NCBI GenBank assembly: GCA_021401465.1
Contig: JADDMT010000035.1
Coordinates: 248,001-312,000, forward strand
DNA: 64,000 nucleotides
DNA from: Teratosphaeria epicoccoides
Taxonomy: Eukaryota > Ascomycota > Dothideomycetes > Mycosphaerellales > Teratosphaeriaceae
Direction: 5' to 3'
Below the pieces are notes generated by a model. It was given only the letters and a program-made list of their open reading frames with translations, made no database searches and had not been told where the DNA came from. The position numbers and the translations under genes are program-made. Positions 33,678-43,500 of this stretch are shown in pieces (position 1 is the stretch's first letter; every line of letters starts with the position of its first letter).

Positions 33678-35339
33678 TCAAATCTCCAGAAACGTAAACA
33701 AATTCGTATGCACCACATTCAGCGCCCTGTTCGCCTCTCTCTCCTCGATCACGCACGAGATGTTGATCTCGCTGGCGCCCTGACTGATCATCTCAATATT
33801 GATGCCATTCTCTCCGAGAGTGCTGAAGAAGTGCCCTGAGATACCCACCATGCTTCGCAATTGCCGCCCTACCAAGGATATTATAGCCATGCCAGGGACG
33901 AGATCAATGTCGCCCCACCTGGACAAATCGTCGACGGCGCCCTGCAGAGCTTCAGATTCGATTTTCATCTCCTCCTCGCCATGCCCGGAGAGCAGCGAGT
34001 CTTCGCTATGCAACGCCATGGAGACATGCACTTCGGACGACGAAATGAGGTCAACTGACAGACCGTGCTTGTCAAGCGTAGAAAAGATAGACATCAAGAA
34101 ACCGTGCGCACGTGTACGCTTCTTGCTGTGCACGTTCAGAACTGTGATCTTCGGCTTGATGGTGACGGCTGTAGGGCGCTTCGGCCTAGCCAAGGCTTCC
34201 TGGGTGAGCAGGTTGGAGACTGAGCGATTTCGAATGAGGCCAGGTCGCTTGTTCATCAGGGCATCTGTGGGATCGGGGAAGATCACAGTGCCCTGGTTTC
34301 GAGGGTTCATGACGTTCTTAATGCGGATGGGAATGGAGGCTTTGATGACTTGGTCCATCGTGAACGGATGGATGACCTCAGAGCCATAGAACGTCAGCTC
34401 GGCTGCCTCAGACGGCGTCACTGAGTCTAGGAGCTTTGCGGTAGGCACTTTGCGCGGGTCTGCCGTGAAGATGCCATCCACTTCCTTCCAGATCTGGAGC
34501 TCACGAGCTCCTAGTCCGACGGCTATGAGGGCGGCGCAGAGGTCGGTGTAGCCTCTTCCGATCTGCTCGAGCAGACCACCAGGAACTTTACCAAAGTAAC
34601 CGGTGAGCACCGGGACAGTGTCGTCGCCGTGAGAGCGAACCTTCTCGCCCAAGGCCTGAGCGAGCTGAAAATAGAAACTGTCGCCCAGAGCAACTTTGGC
34701 ATGTGCGAATGTGATGACCTCACTCAGGTCAACGTATACAGCTTTGACGCCGCGGTCCTGAAGCAAAGCAGTCATGTACAAACAGGACAGCTTCTCGCCC
34801 ACCGACATCACCATGTCCATAGTCTGGTTCGTCACAGCCTGCAGAAATTGCGCAGATTGCAGGATCTTCCGCAGCATCCCGCATTCCTGGTTCACGGCTG
34901 CTGAATACTCGTGCACAATCGCCTCGTTGCTTACATCCCTCTTGCCAGCCGCAATGTGATCTTCCTCGATCGCCGTGACAATCTTCACATATTCCAAATT
35001 TCCACTCTTCTCCGCATCTCTTGCCGCTCTCAACAGCCTGTTGGTCGTGCCTTCCGCTTTCGTTCCAGTGCTCCTCGCCGAACACACAACCGCAATGCGC
35101 TGCTTGGCCTTGCCATCTCCGCCTTCCTCCAGACCCGCCAAGATAATGTCATCTGCAATCTTGACAGCGACTTTGCCAACGGAAGTTCCGCCAAATTTCT
35201 GGACCACCCAATTGGCACCGCCGGGAAGGTTTCGCTCTTCGGTGTGCGATATTCTTGAAGTGATGGAGTTAGTTGTGCCGCCATTCGTGTAAGGCCGTGC
35301 CGTGTCGGGAGCTTCGCGACGGATGATAGGGAACTCCAT
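33678..35339 (-). CDS. HOM3: Aspartate kinase (aspartokinase)
   Basis: Single exon, 553 residues. It phosphorylates aspartate, the first step towards threonine, methionine and homoserine, in the cytosol. The kinase domain carries VQKFGGTSVGK (substrate/ATP site), ELQIWKEVDGIFTADPRKVP and a downstream FYGSEVIHPFTMDQ. The C-terminal third has two ACT-type regulatory regions (TVLNVHSKKRTRAHGFLMS... and AIISLVGRQLRSMVGISGHFF) that sense threonine in this family. The start MEFPIIRREAP at 35339 is chosen because the 16 codons above it look like 5' leader. Two TGACTC half sites lie 67-90 bp upstream of the start. Confidence 0.96.
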   Translation of the reverse strand: MEFPIIRREAPDTARPYTNGGTTNSITSRISHTEERNLPGGANWVVQKFGGTSVGKVAVKIADDIILAGLEEGGDGKAKQRIAVVCSARSTGTKAEGTTNRLLRAARDAEKSGNLEYVKIVTAIEEDHIAAGKRDVSNEAIVHEYSAAVNQECGMLRKILQSAQFLQAVTNQTMDMVMSVGEKLSCLYMTALLQDRGVKAVYVDLSEVITFAHAKVALGDSFYFQLAQALGEKVRSHGDDTVPVLTGYFGKVPGGLLEQIGRGYTDLCAALIAVGLGARELQIWKEVDGIFTADPRKVPTAKLLDSVTPSEAAELTFYGSEVIHPFTMDQVIKASIPIRIKNVMNPRNQGTVIFPDPTDALMNKRPGLIRNRSVSNLLTQEALARPKRPTAVTIKPKITVLNVHSKKRTRAHGFLMSIFSTLDKHGLSVDLISSSEVHVSMALHSEDSLLSGHGEEEMKIESEALQGAVDDLSRWGDIDLVPGMAIISLVGRQLRSMVGISGHFFSTLGENGINIEMISQGASEINISCVIEEREANRALNVVHTNLFTFLEI

Positions 35340-35405
35340 TGTGCTATGTATATGTACTCGATGTGTACGAAGTCGGAGCAGAAACAATGTGACGCCGATG
35401 GGTCG

Positions 35406-35429
35406 GAGTCATACGGGGAATTTTGACTC
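35406..35429. promoter_or_regulatory. Two Gcn4/CPC1-like half sites upstream of aspartokinase
   Basis: GAGTCA at 35406-35411 (reverse complement TGACTC) and TGACTC at 35424-35429, each one base short of the TGACTCA consensus of the Gcn4/CPC1/CpcA family. They lie 67 and 85 bp from the start codon, so they may fall in promoter or leader. Confidence 0.4.
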
Positions 35430-36037
35430 GAATGGTTGCCCCACCTTGAGAATCAACAGGAACAGACGGGAGCGCTGGACTAATGCAGGGATTTGGTGGG
35501 GGCTGCGTGGGATGTGGCCTGCTTGTATATTGGCTTGACCTGTGTTATTCTGTTGAGAAGCTCACCTACTGTTGTCGCTCCAAGATATGTATGCGTTGGC
35601 AGACCCATCCCTGTGAGGATCTGGATCATGAATCTGCGCTCGAACGAACGCACGCCGAGGTTTGTGCGCCACGCCGCCACCTGGGTCGCAGGTGTGCCCA
35701 TGAGATAAGATACACTTGTCGATCAAATGGAGCGAGCCGCTTGCGAGCGGAGGGATGGTGACGAGGAAAAGCTGCTGGGATGCCCTGTACTTTTATGAAG
35801 AAAAGAAAATCTCAATCTGCACCTAGTAATCGTCGGAGACTGCCTTTAGTCGCCGGTGCTACGCTTCCAATCGGAACACCCACCGACATGCCCGCAAACG
35901 CCGAATCCCGATACGCATGTGCTCTGGTTGTTTCACCGTCATCGGGCTTCATTTACACGAGACACAATTCAAGGTTGTCGCGTGTACCAAAGGGATCAGC
36001 CTGGAGGATTCGGGAGCGATAACACACAACTACCGTC
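35430..36037. other. Intergenic with one small open frame
   Basis: Divergent promoters of aspartokinase and Rad14. A 73-codon minus-strand frame at 35701-35480 (starting MGTPATQVAAWRTNLG, containing RSFERRFMIQILTGMG) might be a small conserved protein, but I do not recognise it. Confidence 0.35.
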
Positions 36038-37105
36038 ATGGCAGAAGGCGGGCGACCACCAACGCCACCATCAGCGCCGGCACCAAAAGCAATGGATGTC
36101 ACACCAGAGCAGGTCCGCCGCATGGAGGAATCACGTTTGCGAGCGAAAGCATTACGATCACAACAAGCGACCGCTCGATCCGTTGCCGGCCAGAAGAGAG
36201 CACATTCAGCCATCTCCTCCAATCCACCATCATCCTCAGTCCGCGATGCTCGTAGCCCCGCAACCAACAATGGCCTTTCAGCAGCCAAAGACGATGGCAT
36301 CCAGGCGGCACGGAAGTTCAAGAACTATGTCGAATATGACTTCAGCAAGATGACCGATACCAAAGGCGGCTTCATGACTGCCGACGACGATCCATACAAC
36401 AAAGCCCTACACTCAGAGCAGGAAGGCAAGCCTGCAGGAATGTCATTGAGAGAGTGGGAGCGACAGCAGCTGCAAAAGAAGCTGCGAGATAGACTGCAAG
36501 GGCCATACGAGCCAGGTCTTTCAGTACTGGATAAGCGGGAGATCACGAAGAAGTGCCGAGAATGCGGTAGTCTCGAGATCGACTGGACATGGGACGAAGT
36601 GCTGCGCTGTCAAGTCTGCCATACGTGCAAAGAAAAGTTCCCGGAGAGATACTCCCTCCTCACCAAGACCGAAGCGAAAGACGACTATCTCCTAACTGAC
36701 CCCGAACTCAAGGACGAGCTCATTTTGCCTCATCTCAACAAGCCAAACCCACACAAGAGCACCTACCACGACATGATGCTGTATGTGCGGTATCAGCTGG
36801 AAGAATTTGCGTTCAAGAAATGGGGAGGTGAGGAAGCGCTAGACGAGGAGTTTCAGCGCAGGAAGGACCAGCAGAAGGCGAATAAGGAGAAGAAGTTTCG
36901 GAGTAAGTTGAACGAGCTGAAGAAGCGGACGAGAGTGGAGGCTTATAAGAAAGCAAGGCAAGGTGGTGGAGGAGACTTTGGTGATACCATCGGAATGGGC
37001 AGGCATGAGCATGAGTGGGGTAGGACTCTTGAGGACCCAGAGACAGGCGTGAGCAGGAAGAGCTGTGTCGAATGTGGCATGGTCGTTGAAGAGATGGACC
37101 TGTGA
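36038..37105 (+). CDS. RAD14: DNA repair protein Rad14 (XPA homologue)
   Basis: Single exon, 355 residues. Rad14/XPA verifies damage in nucleotide excision repair and recruits TFIIH, RPA and the Rad1-Rad10 nuclease. The N-terminus is disordered and basic. The conserved core starts with NYVEYDFSKMTDTKGGFM and has the zinc finger CRECGSLEIDWTW...LRCQVCHTC (Cys-X2-Cys ... Cys-X2-Cys). It continues with FPERYSLLTKTEAKDDYLLT and DPELKDELILPHLNKPNPHK, which are highly typical. A charged helix and a C-terminal segment with a second CVEC pair (KSCVECGMVVEEMDL) follow, as in other fungal Rad14 proteins. The start has a good context (ACCGTCATGGCA). Confidence 0.97.
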   Translation: MAEGGRPPTPPSAPAPKAMDVTPEQVRRMEESRLRAKALRSQQATARSVAGQKRAHSAISSNPPSSSVRDARSPATNNGLSAAKDDGIQAARKFKNYVEYDFSKMTDTKGGFMTADDDPYNKALHSEQEGKPAGMSLREWERQQLQKKLRDRLQGPYEPGLSVLDKREITKKCRECGSLEIDWTWDEVLRCQVCHTCKEKFPERYSLLTKTEAKDDYLLTDPELKDELILPHLNKPNPHKSTYHDMMLYVRYQLEEFAFKKWGGEEALDEEFQRRKDQQKANKEKKFRSKLNELKKRTRVEAYKKARQGGGGDFGDTIGMGRHEHEWGRTLEDPETGVSRKSCVECGMVVEEMDL

Positions 37106-37465
37106 GGACAACTTAGGAAATGGCTGTCATGAATATGTCCGCCTATGATACCCAGCACTGCGAGCTGTTGCGCAGTCTCGAATGAGAACAGCTCATCGCG
37201 AACTTCACGTGTATTAGAAAGGCAGTAAGGCCCCCACTTCCTTCTCAAAATTGACCGTCATAGCCGTCTGAGATACGAAGCTCTTCATATCAGCATGCGA
37301 AGTGAACCGAGCCGCTCTTCACTAACCTTGCGACACCTGAATCTATACACTTCATTGTGACAAAAACCCACCTTTACACTCTTCAACACGCCCTCTCCAC
37401 AATCAAGACTCGCGACCCAACACTCACACATCAAACTCACCTACCTTGACCATCAACCCAGCACA
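37106..37465. other. Intergenic
   Basis: 3' end of Rad14 and promoter of the next small gene. Nothing else seen. Confidence 0.5.
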
Positions 37466-37954
37466 ATGAGCAAAATGATCTGGGACGCCGCCGCCCAGAT
37501 CAAGGTAACACCAAATCCCCATGGTCCCCTTATCGGGCCTCATTGACCTTTCCAACCAGCCTATGGCAGCCATCATGCGCCAATGCGACGTCAAACTCAG
37601 CGCGTCGGACATGGAAGCGCTGGCGAAAATTATGGGTATGCGTGATCCCATTCCTCTTTCCTTGCTAGGACGGGAAACTAAAGAACGTTTGTATTAGGCT
37701 GCACACCGAAGGCTATCAAGTGCCAGCTTGGGAAGATTAGGAATGGAGATGGGCCGGGTGGGAAGAAGGGGTTGGGGAGAGGAAGAGGAAGGAGGAGAGG
37801 AAGAGGAAGGAGGAGAGGAAGAGGAAGGAGGAGAGGAAGAGGAAGGAGGAGAGGAAGAGGAAGGAGGAGAGGAAGAGGAAGGAGGAGAGGAAGAAGAAAG
37901 AGGATGGCGAGGATGGGAAGGGTGGTGAGGATGAGGGGGTTGGGGAGAAGATAA
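37466..37954 (+). CDS. Small Myb-like fungal protein with (GRGRRR)n basic tail
   Basis: Exons 37466-37504, 37560-37635 and 37698-37954 join in frame to 123 residues. The first 60 (MSKMIWDAAAQIKPMAAIMR, DMEALAKIMGCTPKAIKCQL) match the W...A...G-C-T-P-x-A-I pattern of short fungal Myb/SANT-like domains. The rest is a tail with six in-frame copies of an 18-bp unit coding for Arg/Gly (RGRGRR in phase), ending in RMARMGRVVRMRGLGRR. It is probably a nuclear, nucleic-acid-binding protein, but its role is unknown. The repeat makes the other plus frame a chance Glu/Gly polymer; the splicing and conserved head decide the frame. Confidence 0.65.
37778..37903. repeat. 18-bp minisatellite inside a coding exon
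   Basis: Six full copies of AGAGGAAGAGGAAGGAGG plus a diverging seventh. As 18 is a multiple of three, changes in copy number keep the reading frame. Confidence 0.95.
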
Positions 37955-38366
37955 AGAGGGAGGTGGCTGAGGGTGAGGACGGTGGTTTCGAGTAAGGGAT
38001 TTCGATGAAAAGTACTGGAGAAAGGGAGGAGATAAGTATGGCACAAGAGGTCATCGGTTGCGCTATTCGCTCGCTGTTGATGGCGTTTCTCCCGTGGAGC
38101 ACTGGATGCTCGGTCGATCGATGAAAATGATGAGAATGGATACAGATGCCATTCGAGCGTAGGCTGTTCATCTCACAGCCCTGCAAGCTCTTTCCACTCC
38201 CAGCTTTAGCAGTATCTCAAGCAAAGCCCACGAGACCTCTACAAATCCACGTATCCCTCAGTAGCCCTACGCCACGCCCTTGAGCGGCAACGTATCGACC
38301 AGCAGGAACTCGCTCCAGTTCAAAATCTTCACTACCAACCACAGCCATGATTGGTTCACTGCCGCA
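37955..38366. other. Intergenic, convergent gene ends
   Basis: Between the small basic protein gene and the FHA kinase. Minus-strand Ser/Pro-rich frames here and over the repeat are shadows of the minisatellite. Confidence 0.5.
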
Positions 38367-40335
38367 TCAAAGCGGGTCCTGCGAATGTGTCGCTGGCGTC
38401 TCAATGATGCGAGGGCCTGATGGACCATCAAGCATCGAATAGGACGGAACAAAGCTACCATGCCATGGTGGAAGAGGCAGGATCTCCTGACATGTCAATG
38501 AGGTGTCGAGCTGTGAGGCAGGCACGGTGCCCTGCTCGCCCAGCAGTCGAGTTTGTGATCCAGCAAGCGGCGGGTTGGACATACAACTAGGACTGTCATG
38601 GAGCGGGTTGTTTCTGTGGCATGTCGGTAGACATGGCGATCTGGCCTTGAACGGGTTGTTCTCGACTGTAGGCACCACAAGAGCGCGTTTCGTCTTTGGC
38701 CGCTGCGGCGCCATCTGTGAAGGTGCCCATGGTGGCTCCATAGCTGAGGCTGACTGATCTGGGAAGTGCTTCGATGTGATGACTCCATCAGGCTGGTCGC
38801 AGTACTCAGACCTGTCCTTGGATGGCACAAGACCACTAGTGTTGATGAACTCGATTAAGTTATTGCTAGACCCTCGAGGCTTCCAGTCCGCAACGGCGCG
38901 CTGGTATGCGCCTTCCACTTCGCCTGCGTAATGACGATTCGTGAACCAATTATGCTGCAATGCAGCCTCGGCAGTGAAGCGGCGACTCACGTCAACTTGC
39001 AAACAGCCTGCGATGAATGACTTTGGGTTGCGCCCGATCTTTTGCCAGACAGGCTCCGTGGTCAGGACACTCAGATCCCAAGCGTTGCGTTGGGCGCATC
39101 GGCCTTCCAACTCGTCTTTATGAACTTGCTCATTGGTAAGCAGGATGGCAGTGATGCAGCCGATAGGCCAGATATCGACGGCCTTGGTGTATCCTTTACC
39201 CCGTTGACGGTCGTCTCTGTTGTGCGGGAAGATCTCTCTGCCACTACATTAGCGAGATTGACGGGCGTCATTGTGATAGACATCTCAACTCACGGGGCCA
39301 TATATCCATAAGTGCCCACAACAGTCTGCATGCGTCCAATCACCGAGTTATCGACTGCACTCTTAGCATCGTCGAGCCTTCGAGCTTGGCCAAAGTCGGT
39401 CAACACTACTCTGCACCCCTCGCGCCACGAAGTCATGAGCACATTCTCTGGCTTGATGTCTCTGTGTACGATCTGCTTGCTGTGCAAGTACTCCAACGCT
39501 TTGAGTAGCTGCCGAACGATAGCCGCTGACTCTGCCTCATCAAGCGGACCTTGGCGCTCGACGAACGACATCAAATCTCCACCAGTAATCAGCTCAGAGA
39601 ATATGTAGATGTTGTACGACGCGCAAAAGACTTTCTCGAGGCAGGTGATGTTCGGATGATCGAGGTCCTTCAGCACATTGTACTCCCTCGCCAACCTGTC
39701 ACGATTACCCTCGATGGGGACGATTTTGCAGGCCACTTGCTTCTTGGTTGACTGCTTCACAGCCAGAAACACGGCTGCTTGGCCGCCCGAGCCAAGCACG
39801 CGGCCAGTAACATGGTACTGCCGCCTGAACTGTTGGACCTCAGCGCGGGCATCATCACGCAGCGCATCCAAATCGCTGGTCTTGATCTTGATATAGCGGA
39901 ACACACAAAGGATGTCTCGAGTCAGCTGCAATCTGTCGCCTTGGTCGAGCAGGACGTCGCCACTACCGCGAGCAATCAAAGCCTCATCGCTTTGACTGTT
40001 GGGTCTCAGTGGTTTGAGAATGACATTGTTACATGACAGGACGCGCACGTACACCAGCGGCGCGACCTCTTGCTTGTCATCGCTATCATCGAACATGATG
40101 CACCGAAAGCGGAGGTGATGCGTCGAGATCGTTGGCTCACACAAGTTCCAAGCTTCCATTATGTCCTTGCGCCCGATGTCAATGTGATCATGTTGAAATA
40201 TCGGGAATTCAACTGCGACTTGTCAGCGCTTTATCTGTAAAGGATAGCATGCCTGGACGTGCAGTCCGGATATTGTGGTGAGACGTGACGAAAGTTCAGC
40301 AGCGCCACCAGGCCCTCGAACTGGGGAGCGGCCAT
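38367..40335 (-). CDS. FHA-domain Ser/Thr protein kinase (Mek1/Chk2-like)
   Basis: Model exons 40335-40290 (tentative), 40212-39294 and 39237-38367 give 611 residues. An FHA phosphothreonine-binding domain occupies about 15-110 (IFQHDHIDIGRKD, STHHLRFRC, then LVYVRVLSCNNVILKPL). The kinase domain follows (about 135-400): VLGSGGQAAVFLA (Gly loop), VACKIVP (ATP lysine), VHRDIKPENVLM (catalytic Asp), LTDFGQARRL (metal site) and YGYMAPEIFPH (APE, across the second junction). The C-terminal 190 residues are low in complexity. One FHA domain upstream of a CaMK-type kinase is the layout of Mek1 (meiotic recombination checkpoint); Rad53 has two FHA domains. The first exon uses a weak donor (GTCACG), so the extreme N-terminus is uncertain. 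Confidence 0.85.
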
Positions 40336-40509
40336 TGCGAAGGCTGTTGTTGTGTAGTGTTTGTGGTTGCACTGTACACCTCCAAAATGAGTCGAGACAT
40401 GAAGTTGCAGCATGCAGCTCCGTCGAGAAGGCGCGACCGTTGTTGCCTAGCTGCCTGAGGCCTGCCACTGCAGCTTCATATTTAATAACGACCCCTTGCA
40501 ATGCCATTG

Positions 40510-43500
40510 CTACAGACCAAGATCGTAGTGTATACACTGGCCGGTCCTGAAATTGAAGACGCAGGCCTCGCGACCACCTTCGCCATTTTCCAACCACCTC
40601 TTCCGCCAAGCAATCAAGATATCTTGCACCTGCTGCAGGTACTGTCGCTCGTTTAGCTGTACGTTTTGTATTGCCTTCTTCCAGCTCTCCGCGTCACTGA
40701 ATCTTGTATCTCTCAGAGATTCCAGCACATCATCGCGCGTCTCGATAGCTAGGATAGGCGCCTCCTTCCAAGACTCTAGCTTTTCTGCCCATTTTTGTTG
40801 CGCCTCCGCGACGACGTGGAACTTGTTCGACTTCTTACTACGATGCTGTGCCATAAGCACTTGCACATTACCTTTCCGGTCATTGGCGTCGTGATGGCTC
40901 GTTCGTCGCACGAAATGCGGCTGTTGTGGCTTACTGGTCTCCATGTCGCGCAGCTCCTGCTGTACACGACTCACCAAGGTGGACATCGGAACGTCGAGCT
41001 CTTCTGCATTATCGCATGTCGGTGTAATACGGACACTGTTTGAGGCTTCGTGCCTGATGGCGACTACCAATGAGTGCTCGGCAGCGATCTCGTCTGAGCT
41101 GCGGTTGCTCGTCGCAAGCTCGCCGCTGACATCCGCAGCCCACAGTGAAGTCAGCACTCTGATGCCAACAACCATTATGGCTTCGGACCCGATGGCTTCG
41201 ACTAACACGTCGCATCGCTTTGCAAGAGGCTCGGCCGGCTTTTTGTTTTTCAGAAAGGTGCCTTTGCCACCTTCTCGAACGTTCTTCATCATGTGTGCAA
41301 CGATCGGATCGAGACCAATGGCCAGTCCCACGGCGCCGGTGCAAGATTTCCCCCTGGAAGCAGCTGGACGGTGTGCCTGGATAAGGCTATCGTATCGGCC
41401 ACCAGCAGCGATCACGATCCTGTTCGCCTTGCGCTCCAGCACGCACTGAAATAGGATGCCGTTCTCATAAAATTTGGCATTCACACTTCCTAATGGAGCC
41501 ACATAGACTCTTCGCTGCAAGGCGAACAACTCAGCGAAGGTTAGCATCTCGCGTAGCCCTCGGATACCCTGCTCGAGCTTGTGCTTCAGGCAAGTATTAC
41601 TGTTGGCAAATATATGCTGCAGACGCTTGAATGCCTTCTCTGAATCGTCTCGGAAATCGAATCGCTGGAGATCGTCAAGACTGGTGTCTGGAACCCCAAA
41701 CTTCCGCAACTCGGGACGGACTTTCGACCAGGTCCATTGCACGAAGCCCAATCGGCTGATTGTCTCCTTGACGGTGGGATGCTGCGGTACCGGTATGCGA
41801 CAGAACTCCAATATAGCGTCCAGCATCTTCATGTGATTTATATGGAAACAGATATTGGTTGTTGATGCGAATGCCGGCACTTCGCACGCAACCTCGTCCA
41901 TGACTTTCAGTGCTTCAGCTTCGTCAAATGCTGGATCATCTCCGGCTCCACAGTGTGCGATGTCGAAGTCGACCTCTTCGCTGACGCTTGGCGGTCCTCC
42001 ACTTATAGCGTCGCGATATGCCGCGCCAAACGCGAAAGTCTTCTTCACAAGGGGCAGCTGGCGTGCAAGCCGTCTTGCATTAGGTAGCGTGAGGTCGTAC
42101 GGCAGCTGGAGAAGGTTGCCAGAAGCATCAAGTACTTGAACCACCTTGTGGTCGGTGTAGTAACTAGATCGAGGGAAGACGCTCTCGCGTCTTGCCTCTT
42201 CAGCCCCATGACGGTGGAAGATGGCTTCCAGAAGCTTTCTAGACACCGAGCGAAGGCGCAGGCTGGTCGAATCATCGTTGCTCTGAGACGACCGAGACTT
42301 CGCGTCCCATGCTAGAGCCTTTACACGATTGCTAGCGTCGCGTGCAAATAGAGCCGACATCATCTTCTGATGATAAGGAGACCTAGGATCAGACAAGCCG
42401 TCGAGCGCTTGTCGTATCGTTCCGTCTTCAATTTTCACAGGAATGAGGTTTGTGCGGAGCAGCTCGGTACTGCTTGGTCGCGCGCCTGGCTTGTGTGCAA
42501 TAAGGCACCTGATGAGCTTTCCTTGGGCAGCCTTCTCCTCATTTGCTTGGTAGGCTGATGGCAGATCGTCCTCCCTTTCGCGAATGTGTTGCAATACTCG
42601 TATGCGTTCCATGGACGTCCCAAATCCTTCGCACATTTCGAAAAACATGATTCCCAGCGAATACATGTCGACCTTGTCATTGTACGAGCCACTGGACGCT
42701 GAGCGTAGTTCTGGTGCCACATACAAGGCTGTACCAACACTGCGAGTCATGTCGCCGCCGCCGGTCTGCACACTCAACAATCCGACCCGTTCCAGGGACT
42801 GATACTGGACAGTGGTAGCCAAGCCGAAGTCCCCAATCTTTGGATTTCCCGCGACGTCGATGAAAACATTGTCAGGCTTCAAGTCACGGTGAATGATTCC
42901 ATGGCTGTGAATATGCGCAAGGCCTTCAGTGATCTGTCGAACATATCTCCACGAGTCATCGGTGGACATCCCTCTGCGGACCAAATCACGTAGTGTTTGC
43001 CTTTCGCAGTACTCCATCTGAATGTACAGCATTGATGGTAGCCGTTTGGAGTCTGATCGCGAATTTCTGAGGTGTAAGGCCGCTCCGCCGAAATCACACG
43101 CCTGAGAAGATCCGTTGGCAAATTGTGTTCCGTCCTGATCCTCAGCAATTGCTTCATCTGACGAGGGCTCAGAATCGTCGTCACCAAACTCAATTTGTGG
43201 GTAGCCACTTGAGCTGACAAAGTCGAGTCCGCCTGTGCTGAAGCCTCCAAAATCCTTGCGAGGTCCATCAGAACTTTCATCCTCCTCGCTGTCTTCGATG
43301 GCTTCTTCGGTGGTTGTCGTTGCTGTAGTCGTGGTGTCTTCCTCGGAAATAGCGCCAGAGATGTCGGTCTCGACCCAGGTCGAGAAGTAGCGGACCACAT
43401 AGGGGTGATTGAGCCTGTTGAGAAGCATGACTTCCGACAAGACCTGGTCCAGAAATTGCGGGGCTTGTTTGACCTGTGACACGATATCAATTCGACGTAA

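Noticed and set aside
33799..34389. 196-codon plus-strand open frame
   Set aside because: Antisense shadow of aspartokinase.
37694..38186. Ser/Pro-rich minus-strand frames and a Glu/Gly-rich plus frame
   Set aside because: All are read-outs of the 18-bp repeat in unused frames. The spliced plus-strand gene with a conserved head accounts for the repeat.
42879..43490. 203-codon minus-strand frame inside GCN2
   Set aside because: A second frame of the GCN2 kinase region; only the main frame carries kinase motifs.
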